Below, one piece after another: positions 10,794 through 20,513 of a DNA stretch of 64,000 bases. The stretch is from Limnomonas spitsbergensis. Lineage: Eukaryota; Chlorophyta; Chlorophyceae; Chlamydomonadales. The notes beneath the pieces are model-generated. The model worked only from the letters and a program-made list of their open reading frames with translations. It ran no database searches and was not told where the DNA came from. Every line of letters starts with the position of its first letter. The first letter of the stretch is position 1. The DNA is taken from assembly GCA_037349105.1 (NCBI GenBank), contig JAYJMM010000123.1:5456001-5520000 (forward strand). The letters run 5' to 3'. The translations under genes were made by a program, and so were the position numbers.

Positions 10794-11160
10794 GTGAGCT
10801 GGATCTAGATCCCTCAAAGTTGTAAACATCTCCTGGCATGTGTTGAGTTGGATCTAGATCCCTAAACGTAATAAACATGCCCCAGGGCACGGTGGGCTGG
10901 ATCTAGATCCCTTAAGGTATTAAACGTGGCCAGGCATATGGTGGGCTGGATCTAGATCCCTGAGCAAAATATTGTTGTGGAATTCAGTGTGCCGCATCTA
11001 GATCTCCATCCTTGTGTGTAAATATGCCATGGCACACGGTGCGTTGGATCTAGATCCCTGAAATAAATCCAAAGAAATGCACTCTGGCGTGCGTTGTGTG
11101 GGATGATTGCCTCAATCCTTATAATTAGATGCGTTCAGGTACGCAGTGCGCTGGATCTAG
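10786..11160. repeat. Donor-side echo array, about eight units (PLC intron 5)
   Basis: The real junction reads ggcatacg then gtgagctggatctagatccc. Copies of the form ggca(t/c)...g(g)tg(g/a/c)g(c/t)tggatctagatccc start near 10836, 10886, 10932, 10988, 11031, 11088 and 11134, spaced about 45-60 bases apart, with diverging A+T-rich spacers. Each keeps several bases of exon, a GT and the tggatctagatccc core. They are decoy 5' splice sites of graded quality. Confidence 0.85.
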
Positions 11161-11329
11161 ATCTACATCCCTATATTTAATTAAAACTGAAACAAACCGA
11201 CGAACAAAGTGGGGACCACGAGGCGCAGATTCAGGGAGCTTTGCAGATTCGAGTAGCACTCCCTGAAAATCAACGTTGTTTATCGGGGGGTAAGGTTTAC
11301 CGGTACGTCCAAGGGAAAATCAACATCAA

Positions 11330-11957
11330 CTCTGCCGTCAACCCTCCCCCCACCTTGTTTCATCACTGCGGCCGGAAGCCCCCTGTTTGATCACTGCGGC
11401 CAGACGCCCCCTGACGGCAGGCAGCCCCCTGCAGTCCTGTTCGACCTGTTGTGGCGTGTACCGCTGCCAGCAGGGTGATATCTTCCCAATAGGAACGGGG
11501 GTGGAGGGTTGAGGGTTTCGAAAGTTTCGCACCCCGACTGCCACCTCAACATCTTCCTGAAGTAGGCCGGCAGCCCCCTGTTGTGGCGGGCACCACTGCC
11601 AGCAGGGTGGTATTAGTCCAACAGGGAGAGGTGTAGGGTTTAGGGTTATAGCAAGCACCCATGCCAGCAGGGTGGTCTCAGTCCATAAGGGAGGGGTCGA
11701 GGGTTCAGGTTTTTGAAGGGGTGGAGGAGTTGCAGACCTTATAGAGCTTTCTAACCCCAACTGCTTCTCCACCTCCTCCGGATCCTCAGACTCCTCCTCG
11801 TTTTTAAACTCAACTGCTACTCCACCCCCTCCTGATCCTCAGGCTCCTTCTCCTTATAACCTTACCTGCTGGCCCAACTGCCCAACTGCCTCCTGAAGCC
11901 CAGGCTACTACTATTTCGAAACCTTAACTGCTGGCCCAACTGCCTCCTGAATTTCAG
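11330..11957. repeat. Tandem segments and acceptor-side echoes upstream of PLC exon F
   Basis: Bases 11380-11700 repeat ccccctg..., ccagcagggtg and agggttgagggtt modules at variable spacing. Bases 11800-11957 contain about three copies of an actgctggcccaactgcctc module followed by a caggctactact acceptor (11909 and the real one at 11955). The copy near 11905 reads cccaggctactactatttcg against the real ttcaggctactactccctg. Confidence 0.75.
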
Positions 11958-12058
11958 GCTACTACTCCCTGCCGATCTCAACGCTCAAGCCGGGACGATA
12001 CAAGCTGATCCTCAAGGGGCAGAAAAATGGCCTGCCTCTGCCCAACACCTGGCTGAAG
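11958..12058 (+). CDS. PI-PLC exon F: penultimate C2 strands
   Basis: Two bases complete a glycine codon, then 33 codons run YYSLPISTLKPGRYKLILKG to NTWLK before donor GTGGGT. It fits the C2 pattern (q..lPv..L..Gyr.v.L.d..G) in which a loop from the previous strand returns to the final strands. Frame and phase agree with both neighbours. Confidence 0.87.
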
Positions 12059-12240
12059 GTGGGTCAGGGTTGAGGGTTTGGGGGCATAGTGGTGCCTGGC
12101 TGGATTTAAGGGGTGAACCCTAACCCTTATTGTTGACGGCAAACATGGAACCTTATCCTGAACTATCAAATTTCATCATCATAAGTTGAGCTGGATTGTT
12201 AACCTGAACTGTGACATGAACTATGGGGATCTGTCACTAG

Positions 12241-12448
12241 GGGGGTCGGACTAGTCCCCCGACACCCCCCTGGCTTATACTGCGACCCCGTGATTGGCGC
12301 CTTAGCACACGGAAGAATTGACTGGCGTCGAGGACTTTCGCCATTGAATACAAAATGGAACATCGACTTTTTTCTGGTCGATTCTTCGTTGGGCGAAGGC
12401 GCCAACCGGGCACTGAAAGCCCTTGATGGGAGAACTAGTCTGACCCCC
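12241..12448. mobile_element. 208-base foldback (MITE-like) element
   Basis: The two ends are imperfect inverted repeats: gggggtcggactagtc on the left against gactagttc's partner agaactagtctgaccccc on the right. The match extends inward: ggcgccttagcacacggaag at about 12296 pairs with cttcgttgggcgaaggcgcc at about 12384-12403, so arms of roughly 90 bases fold around a short AT-rich centre. There is no room for a transposase. No clear target-site duplication was found, so the exact ends are uncertain. Confidence 0.6.
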
Positions 12449-12759
12449 ACAGTAATAGGCCCCTTCATGAACTGTGAAATGAACTGTTAACCTGAACTGT
12501 GACGTGAATTGTTAAGCTGAACCCTTAAACTGAATTATAACTTCAACCTCACAACCACAAAAATCCCTTAACCTGAAAACCCTAAACCTGGACGTTCAGC
12601 CCTGACCCCCCCCCTACCCTCACTTGCAGTGAGATTGGTGCATGCAAGGCGGGCCCACGTGATGGACCTTAAGGCTGGCCCTCAACCCTTTACCTGAACC
12701 TTAAGCCATTACCGTACAACTTCACCCTGACCCTCAACCTGCTCCTCCCCCCCCCCCTC

Positions 12760-13080
12760 TCCTCCCTAAACATGCTCCACCCCTCTTCCCCTTCCCTAAA
12801 CCTGATCCTCCCTCCCCTCCCCTCCCTCCCGTCCCTAAACCTGATCCTCCCTCCCCTCCCCTCCCTCCCGTCCCTAAACCTGGCCCTTAACCTGCCCTCC
12901 CTCCCGTCCCTAAACCTGGCCCTTAACCTTCCCTTCCTCCCGTCCCTTAACCTGGCCCTTAACCTGCCCTCCCTCCCGTCCCTAAACCTGGCCCTTAACC
13001 TGTCCTCCTCCCGTCCCTAAACCTGGCCCTTAACCTGCCCCTCCCCTCCCCTCTCTAAACCTGCCCCCCCCCTCCCTACC
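12760..13080. repeat. 36-base C/T-rich array
   Basis: Units contain cctccctcccgtccctaaac and ctggcccttaacctgc. It lies immediately before the last PLC exon and supplies a long polypyrimidine stretch. An open frame of leucine/proline/serine repeats crosses it and is not a gene. Confidence 0.8.
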
Positions 13081-13098
13081 GTCCTTGCTGTGTTGTAG

Positions 13099-13167
13099 GT
13101 ATACCTGTCTTGGGGCGATGAACCCATGCTCCCCGAGTCCTCTCCCGCTTCGGCAGCCGCCTTGTAG
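13099..13167 (+). CDS. PI-PLC last exon, C-terminus and stop
   Basis: After acceptor ttgtag, 22 codons VYLSWGDEPMLPESSPASA.. end in TAG at 13165-13167. The VYLSW start is the last C2 strand, and the acidic/serine/alanine tail is not conserved in the family. Phase is 0, as required by exon F. The sequence downstream contains degraded copies of this exon. Confidence 0.8.
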   Translation, partial: VYLSWGDEPMLPESSPASAAAL

Positions 13168-13850
13168 TGCTGGATCTGCTGCTCACCTGGCCATGAGGAT
13201 GTAACGATGTGCCACTCAAGGGGCCAGCCACTCAGGCAAAAGGATCTAGATGTGTGCGAGGCACGCCAGCGGGCACTAATCCCCGGGCTTGTACGCTACA
13301 ATCCTCCCCCTTTAAATCCACCCGCGCTGACCTGGCCATGAGGAGGAGGAGGAGGAGGAGGGGGGTAAGGGGACTAAGAGGTTCTCATTGCTTCTTCTAC
13401 TTCAGCAGCCGCCTGGTTGTGCTTGATGGGCTGTGCTGACCTGGCCATGAGGAGGGGGAGGGGGGGAAGGGGGCCAATAGGCTATCATTTCCTCTCCAGC
13501 TTCTGCTACGGTTTTGTTGTGCTGGATGGGCTGTGCTGACCTGGCCATGACAAGGAGGAGGAGGAGAAGGGGGGCGATGAAGAGGTGCACATCGCTCCTA
13601 CTGCTTCGGCATTGTCATCAGGACCTCTTCCATGTCAGCAACTGCCGCTTTACGCCTGGGCGGCTGATCTGGTGATGACAAGGAGGAGGAGAAGGAGGGG
13701 GGGGAGTAGGAGGAGGGGCTGCTGATCTGTCGGTAACGATGAGGAGGCGGAGGAGGATCAACTGCTGCCCTGGCAATGAGGAGGAGGCGGAGGGGGAGGA
13801 TGATGAACTCCTGACTTGGTAATGAAGCAGAACAATCCGTCACCTCCCCT
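13168..13850. repeat. Downstream echoes of the PLC last exon and its 3' flank
   Basis: The segment cttcggcagccgccttgtagtgctgg...cctggccatgagg recurs in degraded form near 13390 (cttcagcagccgcctggttgtgctt), 13500, 13600 and 13650, separated by purine-rich gaggaggaggagg tracts. Four to five units of about 100 bases are visible. A green-algal-type tgtaa occurs at 13200-13204, about 33 bases after the stop, and might serve as the polyadenylation signal; support for that is weak. Confidence 0.7.
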
Positions 13851-15462
13851 GTTTTAGCAGCTGGAGTGCTCTAATTTCTTGGCTCCTAATTTAAGGGTTT
13901 TTTACTTTAAAAATCAAATTAATAATGGGTTTACCTTGGTGTTCACACAGTTGTTATTAACGATCCTGGGGAGCAGCTGAAGTGCTTTGTTGGCTGGGTG
14001 CCTTATTCGGGGATGATCGGCCGATGAATTGTCATGTCGATGACACGATTGACTGGTCACCTGACATGCCCGTCAAGAGGACGCGTGATCCGTTTTTTCA
14101 TTTATGATCCGATACCGTTAATGAGAACGTGCGGTCACGAACAGATTGGTGCTTTCATGACTTGATAGGGTTTTGTGAATCTTGACGCGTTTCAGCCCCT
14201 GCCATGTAGTGCCGTGCTGTAGTGCCTGCTGGGCTGTGTTCATACTTGTGTGGAGGAAAAGCCGGCAATACTGGTAAAATTTTACACTTCATCTGGTGTT
14301 TCCCTGAAGGACTATCATACACGGCATTCAAACGAAAACTGGTCTACGGCCATCGTATTTATGTTGGAAAACCAGCTGAATTCATACTACGGTCCTTATA
14401 TGAAATGGACAATACGCCTCAAAGAGCCTTCTTGAAGCTCCCCACATTCTAGCGAAACCGTTTGTACCTATGTGTAAAGCTCGTTTCAAATTCATATTTA
14501 AATTGCCTCTCCAGATTTATATCCATGTTGAAACTGGTCAGTGCTGCATGAAGCCCATCATAAACTTTGTCATGATGGTGCTACGCGCTCAACCGCAAGT
14601 GATACGCTGAAGAAACGGACCCCAAACCCCTAAACCCTACCACGTGACGTCCCTACTCACAAAGAAACGCCATCCACGTGCTTGGCTTCCCACGCACGAA
14701 AAAAGAGATACGCTGACAAGACGCTGATGTTACACTAGTTCACACTACTCCTAGTAATGGTTATAGATCTGATAAATCCCATAGATCTGCTCCTCGCTCA
14801 GATCTGGCAACTGTTATGTGTTCACGCCATCCAGCGCACAACGCGTAACTTCCGATCATCTCAACATTTATCTCTTCCCTGGCCAGCACCTAAAGCCTAA
14901 ACCCTCTTCTACCGCATTAGACATCCAACGCTGCGGAATTTTACACCCCCCCCCCCCCCCCCCCCATCTCCCTCCATTGATAGCGTGTGAAAGCAAGCTG
15001 CCGGGCGGCAAACGATGCACACCCACAAAACAATGCGCCCGTATCGCATTCAAGCACACACATCACCTGACACCTGGTAGAACAATCGGCGCCAAGCAAC
15101 AACGGCGCCAAGCAACAACGGCGTCTCACAGGCCACAACTCAAGCGCTCCATGTTGGACCCCCTCCCTCTTGAGACCCAACACCCTCATCAAGACTCTGA
15201 TCACTGGTAAATGAGGTCCCAGGTTTCGTATTTCCAGACCCAAGCTCCCCAAGATGGCCCTCCCTCCCAAAGGACCCTGATCCCTCATCATCACACTCTT
15301 CACCCAGTGCACATCCAATTTCGGGATTCAGGGTCTCAGAAGTCTTGCTCAGTCATTTCCCAGTTTAGGGTTTCAGGGCCAGGGTTTACGGGGCAGGGGC
15401 CTATACCGTGTATTGCCTTCGCTTGCAGAATGCCAACCGGACCCAACACGCAACCGGAGCAT
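13851..15462. other. Region between convergent genes
   Basis: This lies between the ends of the phospholipase (+) and membrane-protein (-) genes. Most of it looks unique. Open frames of 60-130 codons (for example 14222-14452 and 14818-15210, +) show no recognisable domain. A run of 21 C lies at 14945-14965, and 15080-15125 repeats cgccaagcaacaacgg twice. Bases 15230-15410 have degraded gggtttcagggtct text. It may contain both 3' UTRs. Confidence 0.5.
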
Positions 15463-15909
15463 CTATCCACTTAACTCGTCTTGCGCAATCAACAACACCG
15501 CAGGTGCCGCCGCCGGCACTTGCTCCTCCTGCGACGAAGCACCGCTACCCCTCGCCACCGACAGGCTTGCAGGCACCGGCGGGGAGCCGCCCGGGGAAGC
15601 CTGCCACTTGACGGGGTGGTTGAAGCTGCCCGTGCGGCTGGCATCCCCCACCAGCGTCGCCCGTCCCGGCGCCGTCGCAGGCACCATCTTCCAGGCAGCT
15701 TCCGCCGTGGCCGTCACGGCCGCCGACGGCGCCGCCCGCAACGACGCGCCGCCGCCGCAAAGCGGCGGCGCCGAGGCGTCGGCCTGCGGCGGCCTCGGAG
15801 CCGGCGCATCGAGCAGCGACGACGAGAACTTTGTCCCGAACAGCGGCGTTGTTGAGAGGACCTGCACGGTGCTCGGCGACAGCGCGTACTTGACCGTCGC
15901 CGGCCGCGA

Positions 15910-15940
<31 letters not shown>

Positions 15941-16211
15941 TCGGGGTCGATCAACGAAGCCCACATGCCGTCCGGCGTCGTCGCGCGGGACTCGTCGCCG
16001 GCCCATTCCGGGTGGTCCGTTGGCGCTGCTGCACGGAGGTCATCGATCTCTAGCGCGGCCCCGGAGACCAGCTTCTTACGCAACTCCATGGCCTGGAGTT
16101 GTGCTTTCTCCATCGCCAGCACCATATCGCGGTCGTGCTCCTCGAGGCAGCGCCTGGACTCGAGTTCAGCCGCCGTGGACGCGCCGTTGCGGCTGGCACG
16201 CAGGCTTTCTC
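15463..16211 (-). CDS. Membrane protein exon 14, C-terminal cytoplasmic tail
   Basis: Two bases complete an Arg codon, then 248 codons run to TAG at 15465-15463. It opens with a charged helical stretch (RCLEEHDRDMVLAMEKAQLQ, then AMELRKKLVSG), followed by low-complexity sequence with nine glycines and long Ala/Pro/Ser runs, ending AQDELSG. The first part continues the helix of exon 13 without a break. Codon use is strongly GC3. The open frame continues left across the acceptor only because the intron is polypyrimidine. Confidence 0.8.
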
Positions 16212-16229
16212 CTGAGCAGAAGAAGGGTT

Positions 16230-17160
16230 GAGGACGGTGAGAGGGAGGAGGTGAGGGAGGGGATGAGGAGAGGGAGGGTGAGAGGGAGGGGGTGAAGGAG
16301 GGCTCAAGGGAGGGGGAGAGGGAGGGGGTGAAGGAGGGCGCAAGGGAGGGGGAGAGGGAGGGGGAGAGGGAGGGGGAGAGGGAGGAAGTGAGGGAGGGGA
16401 TGGGGAGAGGGAGGGGGAGAGGGAGGAGGTGAAGGAGGGCGCAAGGGAGGGGGAGAGGGAGGGGAGGGGGAGAGGGAGGGGGAGGGGGTGAGGGAGGAGG
16501 TGAGGGAGGGTGCCAGGGAGGGGGAGAGGGAGGAGGTGAGGGAGGGGATGGGGAGAGGGAGGGGAAGGGTGTGAGGGAGGGTGTGAGGGAGGGTGCAAGG
16601 GAGGGGGAGAGGGAGGAGGTGAGGGAGGGGATGGGGAGAGGGAGGGGGAGAGGGAGGGGGTGAGGGAGGGAGGGGGAGAGGGAGGGGGTGAAGGAGGGCG
16701 CAAGGGAGGGGCAGAGGGAGGGGGAGGGTGTGAGGGAGGAGGTGAAGGAGGGCGCAAGAGAGGGGGAGAGGGAGGCGGAGAGTGAGAGGGAGGAGGTGAG
16801 GGAGGGGATGGGGAGAGGGAGGGGGAGAGGGAGGAGGTGAAGGAGGGCGCAAGGGAGGGGGAGAGGGAGGGGGAGGGTGTGAGGGAGGAGGTGAGGGAGG
16901 GTGCAAGGGAGGGAGGGAGGGAGGAGGTGAGGGAGGGGGAGAGGTAGGGGATGGTGAGGGGGAGGGGGAGGGGGAGGGTGTGAGGGAGGAGGTGAGGGAG
17001 GATGCAAGGGAGGGGGAGAGGGAGGAGTTGAGTAGGAGGAAGGGGAGGGTAGGAGGGAGGGGGGAGGTAGGAGGGAGGGAAAAGGTAGGAGGGAGGGAGA
17101 GGGTAGAAGGGAGGGGGAGGGTAGGAGGGTAGGAGGAAGAGAGAGAGGGGAGAAACTAGT
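16230..17160. repeat. Polypurine tract (gagggaggggga)n
   Basis: About 930 bases almost entirely G and A on the plus strand, in 8- to 18-base gagggaggggg/ggtgaaggagggcgcaa modules. The pattern allows G-quadruplex or triplex structures. No gene. Confidence 0.9.
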
Positions 17161-17249
17161 GAGGGGAACAAGCAAGGGTCCCAGGCAGGGCATGTGCAAA
17201 AAACAGACAAGATAGCTGCCACACTGGACTCACTGAAGGAGCGTCTCCT

Positions 17250-17775
17250 AGTGGGAGAGGGAGGGTGAGAGGGAGGGTGAGAGGGAGGGGGAGAGGGAGG
17301 GGGAGAGGGAGGGGGAGAGGGAGGGGGAGAGGGAGGGGGAGAGGGAGGGGGAGAGGGAGGGTAGAGGTAGGGTGAGAGGTAGGGGGAGAGGGAGGGGGAG
17401 AGGGAGGGTGAGAGGTAGGGTGAAAGGTAGGGTGAGAGGTAGGGTGAGAGGGAGGGTGAGAGGGAGGGTGAGAGGGAGGGGGAGAGGGAGGGGGAGAGGG
17501 AAAGGGAGGGGGAGAGGGAGGGGGAGAGGGAGGGTGAGAGGGAAAGGGAAAGGGAGGGGGAGAGGGAGGGGGAGAGGGAGGGTGAGAAGGAGGGTGAGGG
17601 GGAGGGAGGGGGAGAAGGAGGGTGAGGGGGAGGGAGGGGGAGAGGGAGGGTAGGAAGGAGGGTGAGAGGGTGGGTAGGAGGGAGGGTAGGAGGGAGGGTG
17701 AGAGGGAGGGTGAGAGGGTGGGTAGGAGGGAGGGTAGGAGGGAGGGTGAGAGGGAGGGTAGGAGGGAGGGCGCAG
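17250..17775. repeat. Polypurine tract (agggagggtgag)n
   Basis: About 525 bases of agggagggggag and agggagggtgag units on the plus strand. It differs from the neighbouring tract by its gtgag content, which may come from the adjacent donor-edge copy. Confidence 0.88.
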
Positions 17776-17949
17776 GCTGGTTTTCCTCGTAAACAAGTCT
17801 AGTAACAACGGGCATCAATCAACGAGAGAGGAAGGGGCGCCTCTTCAGGGTTGGCTGGAGGCGAGGCTGCCAGCCAAATCAAATAGAGGCTGGCCGCCAC
17901 GCCTCTAGCCCGAGGCTGCCAGCAAAATGCACAACCCAGGCTGACTTAC

Positions 17950-18112
17950 TGAATGAGCGCCTGAGCGAGGTCTCCTTGGTCAGTATGTCTAACGCCTCCT
18001 TGTCTTCGGAGCGCATGAGCAGGCGATCGGTGCGCCACCTCGTGTACAGCTTGACCAGCAGCATGAACAGGCATGTCCACGTGAGGATGGTGAACACACC
18101 CAGCAGCGCCAT
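17950..18112 (-). CDS. Membrane protein exon 13, last transmembrane span
   Basis: Fifty-four codons in phase 0 plus one base: MALLGVFTILTWTCLFMLLV (a membrane span at residues 2-22), followed by the basic stretch KLYTRWRTDRLLMRSEDKEA, which by the positive-inside rule faces the cytoplasm. Donor is TTCA then GTAAGT. The acceptor follows ctccgcag. Confidence 0.82.
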
Positions 18113-18521
18113 CTGCGGAGTGAGTGGTGGGGTAGGGGGTGACTGTGTGTGTGTGGGGGGGGGGCATGTGGGGAGTGCGTGGGGGGGAAGGGGTTGAGGG
18201 GAGGGGGGGTAAATGGTGGACCATGTGGGGAGTGACTGTGTGTGTGGGGGGGGATGGTGGGCCACCATATGAATGAGAGGTGAGACATATGGTGGGTGAG
18301 TGGTGAGGGAGGGGGGGTGAATGGTGTGCCATCTGTGTGGGTGAGTGGTAGGGGAGGGAGGGGTGAGGGGGGTGAGTGAATGGTGGGCCATATGGGGGAT
18401 GAGTGGTGGGTGAGGGGTGGTGGTGGTGGGATGAATGGTGGGCCTTATGGGGTGATATATCGTCAGCATCAAGAAACAAATTTCCCCCCTCCCCCCATAC
18501 AAAAAAACACTCAGGACGCAC
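18113..18521. repeat. Intron 12: ggtgagtggtgggg-type G/T-rich repeats
   Basis: Imperfect units of about 60-70 bases contain gaatggtgggccatatg and gggtgagtggtg, repeated at about 18210-18440. No gene. Confidence 0.75.
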
Positions 18522-18754
18522 CTGTTGCGCGAACATGGCCACCTGTGCCGCTTCCGAGCTAGGGTTCATTGTCAGCACCACGACGCAGACAGCCGCGCCG
18601 GCTTCCAGCAGTGAGCCCAGGAGCACCGCAAAGTAAAAGACCGGCAGGGCCTGTGGCCGCGTGACCAGCACCAGCATGGCGAACCAGGCATACACCAGGA
18701 ACACCATCATGTTGAGGGCAATGGAGGCGTTGGAGCCCGGCGCAATCTGGGCGC
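18522..18754 (-). CDS. Membrane protein exon 12, two transmembrane spans
   Basis: Two bases complete a glycine codon, then 77 codons: AQIAPGSNASIALNMMVFLV..., with spans at about residues 12-31 and 37-61 (ALPVFYFAVLLGSLLEAGAA and onward). It ends AMFAQQ before donor GTGCGT. Phase fits exons 11 and 13. NAS at residues 8-10 is a possible glycosylation site if that loop is outside. Confidence 0.82.
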
Positions 18755-19138
<384 letters not shown>

Positions 19139-19256
19139 CTTCTTGCACTCCGATGAAGAGGCCCGCCAGCACATCCCGCAGCACCAGGGCCAGCGGGAAG
19201 TAGAGCACCAGATTGCTGTCACGCCTGCTTTCACTGAAGAACAGCCCCAGACGCTC
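19139..19256 (-). CDS. Membrane protein exon 11, transmembrane span
   Basis: Thirty-nine codons in phase 0 plus one base, from ERLGLFFSESRRDSN to AGLFIGVQE, with a span around residues 16-37 (LVLYFPLALVLRDVLAGLFI). Acceptor acacag, donor GTGAGG. It lies between two partial copies of itself (19008-19045 and about 19331-19420), of which only this one keeps the full frame and both splice sites. Confidence 0.8.
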
Positions 19257-19529
19257 CTGTGTTTAGGGTGTAGATCAAGGTTAAAATCGAACCGGAGGTA
19301 CACCGGGATATACCGCGGGATGTACACCGGGATGTACAGCAGGAAGTGCGGCAACAGGTTGCTGACACCCTTACTTTCGCTGAAGAACAGCCCTAGACGT
19401 TCCCGTGTTTAGGTTGCAGATATAGGCTAAAACCGAACAGGAAGTACCATACATAAAAACATATAGCAGCACATGACACGAGGATGCTCTCACGGGGGGG
19501 CGGATTCAAGCAGTGCTGCCTCGCCGCAC
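19257..19529. repeat. Intron 10 with a tandem partial copy of exon 11
   Basis: Bases about 19331-19450 repeat 19180-19300 with many substitutions: ctgaagaacagccctagacg against the exon's ctgaagaacagccccagacg, and the following intron text gtgtttaggttgcagat against gtgtttagggtgtagat. It is a duplication of exon 5' part plus intron 3' end. Confidence 0.85.
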
Positions 19530-20205
19530 CTCAAACTGCAGCTGCACCAGCGCGCGGTGCCTCTCGCTGAGCGTCATGTCCTTGAGCTTCTTCTCCCCAG
19601 AGCCCATCGCCCGGAATGCCAGCAGCGGTGGGCTCGCGACGAGGCCGCTGGCGCCGACGACCGCGCCCGCCGGCTGCTCCTCGCGCCCGCCGCCCCCAAA
19701 GCCGTCCGGAAACATCCACTCCATGAAGGTGAGCGGCAGCGCAGGTGTCTGGGGCACACCCGCTCTGCACGCCGACTCATCCTGCTCCTCGCCCTCGGGG
19801 ATCGACAGGATGCCGAAACGCGTCCCGCGCACATGCGGCGGCGGCGGCGGCAGCGGCGGCGCTGCCGCTGCTGCGGCGGCCGCAGCCATTGCACCGCCGC
19901 CGGGCTCCGTCAGCACTGCAGCAAGCTCGTCCAGCGACAGAGCCGGCTGCTGCCGCTGCTCCTCCCGCGTGAGTGGGCGGCTGTCGCCGCCGCCGCCGCT
20001 GCCGGCGGCGGCGGTCACTAGAATGTCCAGCATGTTCCCTGCCATCTTGTCTAGGTGCTGGCCTTCCTCCTCCTTTGTGCCAGCTACGTCCCCATCAGAG
20101 GCGGCGGCGGCCTCGTCTGCGGACAGGATCCCGGCGTCCTCCATCATTTGCTGCTCCGGAGGCGTCATGCCATAGTCATTGGTCATCGGCATCAGGTTGA
20201 ACATG
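19530..20205 (-). CDS. Membrane protein exon 10, hydrophilic region
   Basis: One base completes an Arg codon, then 225 codons in one frame: MFNLMPMTNDYGMTPPEQQM, acidic DADEAA-type sequence, Ala and Pro runs (about ten Ala, then PPLPPPPP), then FMEWMFPDGFGGGG, and a basic end SGEKKLKDMTLSERHRALVQ LQFE (split here). Acceptor is ttttttaacag, donor GAG then GTGCGG. It is probably cytoplasmic and largely disordered. Confidence 0.78.
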
Positions 20206-20513
20206 CTGTTAAAAAAGGTGAAAGTGGAGAGATGGTCAGTAACATCCACACTTCGGCTGTACTTCACCTCTGCGGTACATTGTCCACACTTCAAGTGAGC
20301 TTCTTCCACAGTTCCACCACACTTTTTTGGGCCTCGTCCACACTGCATCAGCTTTTCATCCACACTTCATCTGCATGTCATCCACACTAAATCCACACTT
20401 CATCTGCACACTTCTGCTCTTCGTCCAGCTGTGTCGTTCGCTCCCTCAGCTACACATCAGCCACACATCAGCTTCACTTTGCTACACTCGGCTACATGGA
20501 AACCCATTCTCAC
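20206..20513. repeat. Intron 9 with cacttcatct repeats and an exact 28-base exon copy
   Basis: Bases 20423-20450 (gtccagctgtgtcgttcgct plus ccctcagc) are identical to exon 9 bases 20531-20558. The rest is built of short tccacacttcatctgcac-type repeats. Confidence 0.85.

Larger units (their letters stand above)
12059..13098 (+). other. PLC intron 6 with a foldback element and a 36-base array
   Basis: Three parts: aactgtgaaatgaactg-type short repeats at 12120-12240 and 12470-12560, an inverted-repeat element at 12241-12448, and a C/T-rich array before the last exon. Bases 12600-12720 show nothing clear. Confidence 0.6.
2159..13167 (+). other. Gene span: phosphoinositide-specific phospholipase C, 3' half
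   Basis: Seven exons (2159-2255, 6348-6461, 7062-7127, 8160-8263, 10714-10793, 11958-12058, 13099-13167) join without phase conflict into about 210 residues. The family hydrolyses PtdIns(4,5)P2 at membranes to inositol trisphosphate and diacylglycerol. The product runs from the end of the Y-box (NYNPS, then NGCCGYVKKP) through a C2-like domain to a stop, which is the usual end of plant-type enzymes. The X-box with its two catalytic histidines and the first part of the Y-box lie outside the window, so activity cannot be judged. All six introns start with GT and end with AG. Exons total under 0.7 kb of 11 kb. Confidence 0.85.
16212..17949 (-). other. Intron 13: polypurine/polypyrimidine tracts
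   Basis: Two tracts of gagggagggg-type repeats (16230-17160 and 17250-17775 on +) are separated by about 90 bases containing an echo. At 17225-17250 actcactgaaggagcgtctc copies the real donor edge of exon 13 (acttactgaatgagcgcctg, 17944-17963), including a good GTGAGT decoy donor on the minus strand. Long Pro/Leu/Ser frames on the minus strand are artefacts of the tract. Confidence 0.8.

Noticed and set aside
14222..14452. 76-codon plus-strand frame in the intergenic region
   Set aside because: Two frames are open over the same stretch, with no recognisable domain and no splice or start context.
16212..17818. Long Pro/Leu/Ser frames running into exon 14
   Set aside because: Translation of a polypyrimidine intron. 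The true exon begins at an acceptor at 16211 that keeps phase with exon 13.
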